The notes under the pieces are model-generated. The model made no database searches, was not told where the DNA came from, and saw only the letters and a program-made list of their open reading frames with translations. A stretch of DNA of 5,006 nt from Sutterella sp. UBA1442. GTDB taxonomy: Bacteria; Pseudomonadota; Gammaproteobacteria; Burkholderiales; Burkholderiaceae_F. Numbering within the stretch: position 1 is the first letter of the stretch; the number at the start of each line of letters is the position of its first letter. The DNA lies in assembly GCA_002329575.1 (NCBI GenBank), contig DCTK01000070.1:29256-34261 (forward strand). Direction: 5' to 3'. This document shows, one piece after another, positions 1 to 5,006 of this stretch. The translations under genes were made by a program, and so were the position numbers.

Positions 1-1
1 T

Positions 2-7
2 AAGGGA
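2..7 (+). promoter_or_regulatory. Ribosome binding site of the first acyl-CoA ligase
   Basis: AAGGGA lies ten bases before the ATG at 18, a slightly long but usable Shine-Dalgarno spacing. It supports that ATG as the start. No in-frame stop is visible in the 17 upstream bases, so an earlier start outside the window is not strictly excluded. Confidence 0.55.
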
Positions 8-17
8 TCGCAGCACA

Positions 18-1871
18 ATGCAAGAGACTGCTCAAACTCGCTACGAAGACTTCCTCAAACTTCAGTATTTGCCCCAAGTGTTAACCCATCACTTGGGCCG
101 CCACGATGATTTGCCGGCAGTCACGCAATATATTGCCTCGGAGAAATCTTGGAAAACATTAACGTATAAAGAGCTTCATGAACGTGTGCAACGCTGGGAG
201 CGCTCTTTTGCCAAGATGAATTTAGAGCGTGGCTCGCGTGTCGCGATGTTAATGCCCAACTGCATTGATGCCATTTGCTTCGACCAAGCTGCTCTTTCTC
301 GCGCTTTAGTGCCCGTTCCCCTTCATGCAATTGACACTCCGGGCTCGAGTGCCTTCATCTTAAATGACAGTGAAGCTCGCGTGCTCGTGACCACGAAATA
401 CCTTAAGTGGAAAGGCATTCGTGACGCCGACACGTTGCCGAATCTCAAAGCCGTAATCATCACCGATGATACGGTGCCTGAAGACGATCGAGTCAATAAC
501 GGTTCGGTTAACGTGGTCACACTGGCCGATTGGTTAGATGCTGCCGATAACGTTACGATCCCTGAAATTGAACTCAATCACGAAGATTTGGCGGCGCTTG
601 TTTATACGTCCGGCACCACCGGTCGCCCCAAAGGCGTGATGCTCACGCATGAGAATATTCTTGAAAATGCCAAGGGCGTGATGGGCAACATCCGTCCCAA
701 TCCCGGTGATGTATGGTTCTCGTTTTTGCCGCTTTCGCACACTTTCGAGCGTACGACAACCTACTACCTTGCCATGGGCATGGGTAACCACATTTGGTTT
801 AATCGCAACATTCTTCAAATCGTTGATGACCTTCGTCAAGCCCGACCGACGATTTTGATGTCCGTGCCCCGAATTTACGAGCGTATCTACGCACGTTTAA
901 ATGACAAGCTCAACAAGCAAGGGGCTGCAGCTAAGTATGTCTTTAATTGGGCTGTTGAAGTGGGTTGGAGACGTTTTTGCCGCGAAAATGACCTGCCTGT
1001 TGAGCATTCCTGGCGTGAATGTTTGGACGGTTTGGTGGCCGATTGGCTCGATCGCAAGGTCGGCAGTGCCCTTCGCGATGTCTTCGGTGGCGTCAAGCCA
1101 CATGCGTTTATCTCCGGCGGTGCCGCTCTGAATCAAAACGTTGCTCGCACCTTTATCGGCTTAGGAATTGAAATTTTCCAAGGCTACGGGCTCACCGAAA
1201 CGAGTCCCATTTTGGCGGTAAATAAAGAACAACACAACAATCCGAGCACCGTGGGGATGCCACTGCCGAACATGCAACTGCGAATCGGCGACAATGACGA
1301 GTTGCAAGTCATAGGCCCCTGCGTCATGAAGGGGTATTGGAATCGCCCCGAAGCCACCCGAGAAACGTTCACTGAAGACGGATGGCTCAAAACGGGCGAC
1401 CAGGCCGATATTCTTCCTTCGGGACACGTTCGAATCAAAGGCCGTATCAAGGAAATTATTGTTACGAGCACGGGTGAAAAAATTCCGCCTGCTGACCTCG
1501 AAATGGCCATTGAGACCGATCCGCTTTTTGCGCAAGTCATGGCAGTGGGTGAAGCCATGCCTTACGTCAGTGCCATTGTGGTGTTGGAGCCTGATCACTG
1601 GACTGCTTTGGCTAAAGAGGGCGGCGTTGACCCTCAAGATCCGGCAAGCCTAACGGCTAAGCTCGTTACCACCAACGTGCTTCGTCGTATTAAGAAGCTC
1701 ACTCGCGGCTTCCCGCAATATGGAGTACCTCGCGCCGTGATTTTGTCGCTTGATGCGTGGACGATTGAAAACGGCATGTTAACGCCGACCTTGAAACTGA
1801 AGCGCCATGTAATTCGTGCGCACTTCCAGGATCAGATTGCTCACCTCTATGAATCTCATCCCGGCGCCTGA
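18..1871 (+). CDS. Long-chain fatty acid:CoA ligase (AMP-forming), FAA1/ACSL type, paralog 1
   Basis: Predicted to activate fatty acids: fatty acid + ATP + CoA gives acyl-CoA + AMP + pyrophosphate, feeding beta-oxidation or lipid synthesis, in the cytoplasm or at the inner membrane. The 617-residue protein has the adenylate-forming motifs in order: phosphate loop YTSGTTGRPKG at 196-206, LPLSHTFER at 237-245 (typical of ACSL enzymes), GGAAL near 367-371, GYGLTETSP at 389-397, the ATP-ribose aspartate in TGD at 459-461, the hinge GRIKEII at 475-481, and the C-terminal TPTLKLKR at 589-596, where K593 is the expected adenylation lysine. The length of about 600 residues fits the FAA1/ACSL group (COG1022) better than the shorter E. 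coli FadD (about 560). There is no signal peptide or clear membrane segment. Its N-terminus aligns with that of the downstream paralog, supporting the ATG at 18. A hairpin terminator follows 25 bases after the stop. Chain-length preference cannot be read from the sequence. The family call is very secure; the exact substrate is not. Confidence 0.95.
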   Translation: MQETAQTRYEDFLKLQYLPQVLTHHLGRHDDLPAVTQYIASEKSWKTLTYKELHERVQRWERSFAKMNLERGSRVAMLMPNCIDAICFDQAALSRALVPVPLHAIDTPGSSAFILNDSEARVLVTTKYLKWKGIRDADTLPNLKAVIITDDTVPEDDRVNNGSVNVVTLADWLDAADNVTIPEIELNHEDLAALVYTSGTTGRPKGVMLTHENILENAKGVMGNIRPNPGDVWFSFLPLSHTFERTTTYYLAMGMGNHIWFNRNILQIVDDLRQARPTILMSVPRIYERIYARLNDKLNKQGAAAKYVFNWAVEVGWRRFCRENDLPVEHSWRECLDGLVADWLDRKVGSALRDVFGGVKPHAFISGGAALNQNVARTFIGLGIEIFQGYGLTETSPILAVNKEQHNNPSTVGMPLPNMQLRIGDNDELQVIGPCVMKGYWNRPEATRETFTEDGWLKTGDQADILPSGHVRIKGRIKEIIVTSTGEKIPPADLEMAIETDPLFAQVMAVGEAMPYVSAIVVLEPDHWTALAKEGGVDPQDPASLTAKLVTTNVLRRIKKLTRGFPQYGVPRAVILSLDAWTIENGMLTPTLKLKRHVIRAHFQDQIAHLYESHPGA

Positions 1872-1896
1872 TTTTTGACTTAAGCGCCCCAAACCT

Positions 1897-1931
1897 AGGC
1901 CTGCGAGAGCGATTTCGCAGGCCTTTGTATT
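1897..1931 (+). terminator. Intrinsic terminator after ligase 1
   Basis: A perfect 10-base-pair stem, AGGCCTGCGA at 1897-1906 with TCGCAGGCCT at 1915-1924, closes an 8-base loop and is followed by a T-rich but interrupted tail (TTTGTATT). It starts 25 bases after the stop of ligase 1. The tail is weaker than an ideal U tract, so some read-through into ligase 2 is possible. Confidence 0.75.
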
Positions 1932-1956
1932 AACCGAAAAAGGGGAAACTGACGCG

Positions 1957-1974
1957 TGAAAATTGCCATTTTCA
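1957..1974. promoter_or_regulatory. Candidate operator dyad upstream of the -35 box
   Basis: TGAAAATTGCCATTTTCA is a perfect 7-base inverted repeat around a 4-base centre. It ends seven bases before the TTGACA box, where an activator or repressor dimer could sit. ACGC at 1952-1955 and GCGT at 1979-1982 add imperfect outer symmetry. It does not look like the E. coli FadR consensus, so the regulator is unknown. Its role is inferred from symmetry and position only. Confidence 0.4.
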
Positions 1975-1981
1975 GCATGCG

Positions 1982-2010
1982 TTGACAGAGTCTCTTTCCT
2001 GTAAAATATT
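1982..2010 (+). promoter_or_regulatory. Sigma-70-type promoter of ligase 2
   Basis: A perfect TTGACA -35 box lies at 1982-1987. The best-spaced -10 is AATATT at 2005-2010 with a 17-base spacer (four of six consensus matches). TAAAAT at 2002-2007 matches five of six but leaves a spacer of only 14. The run of A and T from 2002 to 2010 suits strand opening. Transcription would start near 2016-2019, leaving a leader of about 25-30 bases before the ATG at 2045. Confidence 0.6.
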
Positions 2011-2044
2011 TCGGTTAATGATTTTTTGAAAGTAACGAATTCTC

Positions 2045-3874
2045 ATGTCTGATCACACCTACATTGACGATTTCACGACCTTGCCGCAAATGCTCGAGCG
2101 CACGCTTGAGGTTAAGCCAGATAAAGAAGCGTATCGGTACTACGACTTCAATCGCGAAGTTTGGACTAGCGTGAGCTGGCGCGAGTTTGGTGCTCGAGTG
2201 ATGCGCTGGCGTAAAGCTTTCACCGCAATGGGGTTAAAGCGCGGCGATCGCGTGGCCATGCTTTTGATCAATTCACTTGATGCGCTGACCTTTGACCAAG
2301 CCGTGCTTGCCAATGCTTTAGTGCCGGTTCCTTTGCATGCCATTGACACGCCGGAATCTGCCGCCTATATCATGAGTGACAGTGGCTGCCGCTGTTTGGT
2401 AACAACGACCAAAGCCCGTTGGAATGCGATCTTTAATTCCGACACCCCGATTCCGACACTCGAACAAGTGGTCTTTACCACCGAAGAAGATGAAGGCATG
2501 AGTGGCAACACCGCCTATTGTGGTCTGCAACAATGGCTCAAGCGTGGCGAACATATCACCTGTGATCAGTTGCCTGAAGGACCGGTTGAAAGTGATCTCG
2601 CTGCCATTGTCTACACGTCGGGCACAACGGGTCGTCCTAAGGGCGTCATGCTCACGCACCGTGCCGTGCTTAGCAATGTTCAAGACGTTGCAAAACAAAT
2701 GCCGCTCGATGACGATGATCGTTTCTTAAGCTACCTGCCGCTTTCTCACACCTTTGAGCGCACCTGTACGTATTACAACTGCGTGGCTCACGGTGCCACC
2801 TTGGTTTTCTCTCGTGGCCCCATGCAACTGGCAGAAGACTTCACGGACGTTCATCCGACGTGGCTTTGCACGGTGCCGCGAATCTTGGAGCAGTTCTACG
2901 CCAAGATCCAAACCCGCTTAGCCAAGGAAAGCGAAGAAGTTCAAACCCAATGGAAACTAGCAGTAGAGGCCGGTTGGCACGATTTTTGTCTTGCAAACGA
3001 TTTGCCGGTAGAAGAAGCCGGTGTTAAGGCCTCTAAGCTTATCTCTCGCGAAGAACGAGAAGCCATCACTCACGAAGTGCTCGAGATGTTTGGGGGCGCA
3101 TTTAAACACATCATCTGCGGGGGCGCCGCGATGAACCTCATGATTGCGAAATTCTTCTGCGGTCTGGGATTAAGCGTCCGACAAGCCTACGGTTTGACAG
3201 AATACAGCCCCGTTATCTCCATGAACGGCGTCACGGGCAATCACCCAGCAACGGTTGGCTTGCCTGTCGCTCGATGCGAAGTTCGAGCCGGTGAAAACGA
3301 AGAGTTGCAAGTGCGCGGCCCTTCGGTCATGAGCGGTTATTGGAATTTACCCAAGGAAACGGCCGAAAGCTTTACTGAGGACGGTTGGCTTCGTACCGGT
3401 GACCAAGTCGACTTAAGCGACGGCGGTCGAGTTCGCATCAAGGGACGCATTAAAGAAATTATCGTTACAAGCACAGGTGAAAAGATCTCTCCCGTGGATC
3501 TTGAATTTGCCATTTTGGAAGATCACCTCTTTGAGCAAGTCATGGCCGTGGGTGAAGGTCGCCCCTACATTACCGCTCTTGTTGTTGTCAACGACATGCG
3601 TTTCCAAATGCTTTGTGAAGAAGTGGGCATTGATCCGGCCACCACCGACATCAATCAATGTCGCGACTTGCGCGCCAAAATCGTCAAACGAGTCCGCATG
3701 GCCGCTCGCCACATCCCGCAATACGGCGTGCCGCGAAACGTGTGGATTTTGCGCGAACACTGGACGCCTGAAAGCGGGCTTTTAACAACGACGATGAAAT
3801 TGCGTCGTCGGCAAATCGCCGCACGCTTTGCCAACGAAATCGAAGCGATGTACGAAATGACACGCCGCCGCTAA
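2045..3874 (+). CDS. Long-chain fatty acid:CoA ligase (AMP-forming), FAA1/ACSL type, paralog 2
   Basis: A second fatty acid-activating enzyme with the same predicted ATP- and CoA-dependent reaction as its upstream neighbour. The 609-residue protein carries YTSGTTGRPKG at 190-200, LPLSHTFER at 231-239, GGAAM at 359-363, AYGLTEYSP at 381-389, TGD at 451-453, GRIKEII at 467-473 and the C-terminal TTTMKLRR at 581-588, with K585 as the expected catalytic lysine. Several blocks match paralog 1 almost exactly (ALVPVPLHAIDTP, FTEDGWL, GRIKEIIVTSTGEKI), while the N-terminus, the region around 290-345 and the tail differ. It is therefore an old paralog, not a fresh copy. Differences close to the active site (Y instead of T after YGLTE, and TTTMKLRR instead of TPTLKLKR) suggest a changed substrate preference. 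The ATG at 2045 is the first start after an in-frame TAA at 2033-2035, although only a weak GAAAG sits upstream. It has its own promoter and terminator, so it can be expressed alone. The exact acyl substrate is unknown. Confidence 0.95.
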   Translation: MSDHTYIDDFTTLPQMLERTLEVKPDKEAYRYYDFNREVWTSVSWREFGARVMRWRKAFTAMGLKRGDRVAMLLINSLDALTFDQAVLANALVPVPLHAIDTPESAAYIMSDSGCRCLVTTTKARWNAIFNSDTPIPTLEQVVFTTEEDEGMSGNTAYCGLQQWLKRGEHITCDQLPEGPVESDLAAIVYTSGTTGRPKGVMLTHRAVLSNVQDVAKQMPLDDDDRFLSYLPLSHTFERTCTYYNCVAHGATLVFSRGPMQLAEDFTDVHPTWLCTVPRILEQFYAKIQTRLAKESEEVQTQWKLAVEAGWHDFCLANDLPVEEAGVKASKLISREEREAITHEVLEMFGGAFKHIICGGAAMNLMIAKFFCGLGLSVRQAYGLTEYSPVISMNGVTGNHPATVGLPVARCEVRAGENEELQVRGPSVMSGYWNLPKETAESFTEDGWLRTGDQVDLSDGGRVRIKGRIKEIIVTSTGEKISPVDLEFAILEDHLFEQVMAVGEGRPYITALVVVNDMRFQMLCEEVGIDPATTDINQCRDLRAKIVKRVRMAARHIPQYGVPRNVWILREHWTPESGLLTTTMKLRRRQIAARFANEIEAMYEMTRRR

Positions 3875-3886
3875 AGCGAGCGTTCT

Positions 3887-3915
3887 CGGGGACCAACGGT
3901 CCCCGTTCGTTTTTT
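3887..3915 (+). terminator. Strong intrinsic terminator after ligase 2
   Basis: CGGGGACC at 3887-3894 pairs perfectly with GGTCCCCG at 3898-3905 around a 3-base AAC loop, and a run of six Ts follows at 3910-3915. It lies 12 bases after the stop of ligase 2. This is a textbook factor-independent terminator. Its end is only 16 bases before the tatD start codon, which is unusual. Confidence 0.88.
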
Positions 3916-3931
3916 AACTGACTGATAAACG

Positions 3932-4696
3932 ATGTTTTTTGATACCCACTGCCACATTCATATGCCGAGATTCGGCACAGAGCAGCCCGAGCTCATTGAT
4001 CGCATGAAACGCAATCGCGTCGAAGCGGCGGTTGTTGTTGCCACTGAAGAAGCGGAAATTGCCCCGGTTAAAGCTCTTTGCGATGCGTACCCGGAGGTCC
4101 TTGCCGGCGCTTTTGCCGTCAGCCCCCAAGACAATGAATTACCCGATTTAACGGCTCAAGACATTGCCGATCGGATCTTAACGAACGATTTTGTGGCCGT
4201 AGGCGAAACGGGGCTTGACTACCATTACTGCAAGGAGCCCTTGGATTGGCAACGTAACCGCTTTGCCACACACATAGAAGCGGCTCACCTGTGCGAGCGC
4301 CCTTTAATCATTCACACCCGAGAAGCCGATGACGACACAATTGCAATCCTAAAGGAAGGCAATGCAAGCGATGTCGGTTTTGTACTGCATTGCTTTTGCG
4401 GCAATTGGGAGTTTGCCAAACGCGCACTTGATCTTGGCGGCTATCTCTCATTTTCTGGAATTGTTACTTTCAAAAACGCCGCAGACATTCAAATGGCCGC
4501 TCTTAAAGCACCTCTAGATCGCATTTTCATCGAAACCGACAGTCCCTATCTGGCTCCGGTTCCCCTTCGCGGCAAACGCAACGAACCGAGTTATGTTCCG
4601 CATGTGGCACAATTTTTGGCAAACTTAAAGGGCTTGAGCTTGGAAGAAATTGCCCAAGTCACGACCCGCAATGCACGACAATTTTTCCGCTTGTGA
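3932..4696 (+). CDS. TatD-family metal-dependent hydrolase (YcfH-like DNase)
   Basis: A cytoplasmic TIM-barrel hydrolase of the TatD family, whose studied members are metal-dependent nucleases linked to DNA repair or degradation. The 254-residue length is normal. Visible metal-site motifs are DTHCH at 4-8, GETGLDYH with E92 at 91-98, IIHTR with H128, LHCFCG with H153, and ETDSPYLAPVP at 201-211 with D203. The RGKRNEP segment (213-219) and the LSFSGIVTFKNA segment (172-183) resemble E. coli YcfH more than TatD itself. One oddity is that the usual GxHP motif reads FAVSP here, with S64 in place of the histidine. The ATG at 3932 is the first start after an in-frame TAA at 3926-3928, and the protein begins MFFDTHCH as expected for the family. 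No clear ribosome binding site precedes it, and a strong terminator ends 16 bases upstream. The next gene begins five bases after its stop. The family is certain; the in vivo substrate is not. Confidence 0.94.
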   Translation: MFFDTHCHIHMPRFGTEQPELIDRMKRNRVEAAVVVATEEAEIAPVKALCDAYPEVLAGAFAVSPQDNELPDLTAQDIADRILTNDFVAVGETGLDYHYCKEPLDWQRNRFATHIEAAHLCERPLIIHTREADDDTIAILKEGNASDVGFVLHCFCGNWEFAKRALDLGGYLSFSGIVTFKNAADIQMAALKAPLDRIFIETDSPYLAPVPLRGKRNEPSYVPHVAQFLANLKGLSLEEIAQVTTRNARQFFRL

Positions 4697-4701
4697 TTAC
4701 G

Positions 4702-5006
4702 ATGTCCAATATCAAAACGTTTACTCAAATTGCCATGACCTGGATGGCAACAAGTTGCATCGCAGTTGCCGCTCCCACGGTTTCTTTAACGCAACCTTTG
4801 GATCAACAAATGCAAGAGGCCATTGCTGCTGATAATGCCGGCAAAGTGGCCTATATGTTGCGTGAATTGGGCTTCGATCCGAATTTCTATCTGCCTAACG
4901 GAGACACTCCGCTTGTCTTTGCCATTCGGATGGATGCGACAGTTTCTGTCAATGAAGTGCTATTGAAAAGCTACAAGATCAACGTCAAGGTACCGACCAT
5001 TCGTGG
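4702..5006 (+). CDS. Exported ankyrin-repeat protein, N-terminal part (runs off the window)
   Basis: An open frame of 101 codons plus two bases with no stop before the window edge. The first 23 or so residues look like a Sec signal peptide: K5 in the n-region, a hydrophobic stretch through MATSCIAVAA, and a likely cut after AVA at 21-23. C19 lacks a good lipobox, so a lipoprotein is less likely. After about residue 34 the sequence follows ankyrin style: AIAADNAGKVAYMLRELGFDPN (40-61) ends a first repeat, and NGDTPLVFAIRMDATVSVNEVLL (66-88) starts the next. Ankyrin repeats bind proteins, so the product is probably a periplasmic binding or scaffold protein; the partner is unknown. The start is five bases after the tatD stop, implying co-transcription. 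A GTG at 4693, overlapping the tatD stop, is an alternative start. No clear ribosome binding site is seen, so translation may be coupled to tatD. The call rests on partial sequence. Confidence 0.8.
   Translation, partial: MSNIKTFTQIAMTWMATSCIAVAAPTVSLTQPLDQQMQEAIAADNAGKVAYMLRELGFDPNFYLPNGDTPLVFAIRMDATVSVNEVLLKSYKINVKVPTIR

Larger units (their letters stand above)
1929..2019. repeat. Perfect 11-base inverted repeat enclosing the ligase 2 promoter
   Basis: ATTAACCGAAA at 1929-1939 is the exact reverse complement of TTTCGGTTAAT at 2009-2019, with 69 bases between the arms. The left arm begins in the tail of the upstream terminator. The right arm touches the -10 region and the likely transcription start of ligase 2. 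This could be a pair of oppositely oriented binding sites for one regulator acting by looping or cooperative binding, but chance has not been excluded. Confidence 0.5.

Noticed and set aside
1161..1637. A 158-codon open frame on the minus strand inside ligase 1, and similar antisense frames at 2318-2698 and 3413-3760
   Set aside because: They lie wholly inside well-supported ligase genes, their translations resemble no known family, and they reflect codon bias of the sense strand.
2002..2007. TAAAAT as the -10 box of ligase 2
   Set aside because: Good match, but only 14 bases from TTGACA, too short for normal sigma-70 spacing. AATATT at 2005-2010 is preferred, with doubt noted.
18..3874. The ligase pair as part of a nonribosomal peptide or polyketide loading cluster
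   Set aside because: Both are stand-alone FAA1/ACSL-type enzymes without carrier or condensation domains, and no biosynthetic genes are nearby.
18..3874. The two ligase genes as a recent duplication or an assembly artefact
   Set aside because: Their DNA differs throughout, including third positions within conserved motifs, and the flanking signals are different.
3932..4696. A functional tie of this tatD to twin-arginine protein export
   Set aside because: The name is historical. There are no tatABC genes here, and the protein is closer to YcfH-type hydrolases.
4650..4832. A 60-codon plus-strand frame across the tatD/ankyrin junction
   Set aside because: It overlaps the conserved end of TatD and the signal peptide and first repeat of the ankyrin gene in a different frame, and shows no recognisable features.

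Overview
The window holds four protein genes, all on the + strand. Two are complete paralogous long-chain fatty acid:CoA ligases (18-1871 and 2045-3874). The third is a complete TatD-family metal-dependent hydrolase (3932-4696). The fourth is the 5' part of an exported ankyrin-repeat protein that runs off the right edge (4702-5006). There is no RNA gene, insertion sequence, CRISPR array or phage signature. The order tatD followed by a secreted ankyrin-repeat gene is one I associate with Burkholderiales. With a base composition that looks roughly balanced, this suggests a betaproteobacterium, possibly a gut-type Sutterellaceae-like lineage. That assignment is an inference from protein flavour and gene order, not a measured result.

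Layout. Bases 1-17 carry only a ribosome binding site for the first ligase. Ligase 1 ends at 1871 and is followed by a hairpin terminator (1897-1931). The 173-base gap before ligase 2 is the densest regulatory stretch. It contains the terminator, an 18-base dyad (1957-1974), a perfect TTGACA -35 box (1982-1987) and a perfect 11-base inverted repeat whose arms (1929-1939 and 2009-2019) enclose the promoter. Ligase 2 ends at 3874 and is followed by a strong GC stem with six Ts (3887-3915). tatD starts only 16 bases after that T tract. The ankyrin gene starts five bases after the tatD stop, so those two look co-transcribed.

How the genes work together. Both ligases keep the full set of adenylate-forming enzyme motifs and should activate fatty acids to acyl-CoA with ATP. 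They are diverged, not recently duplicated, and each has its own terminator. Ligase 2 also has its own promoter with candidate operators, so the pair are probably separately controlled and may prefer different acids or conditions. The tatD-ankyrin pair is functionally unrelated to the ligases: TatD is a cytoplasmic nuclease-type hydrolase and the ankyrin protein is predicted to be exported.

I found no clearly new biological system. The points most worth a second look are the nested inverted repeats around the ligase 2 promoter, the terminator that leaves tatD without visible room for a promoter, and a serine replacing the usual histidine in the TatD GxHP motif.
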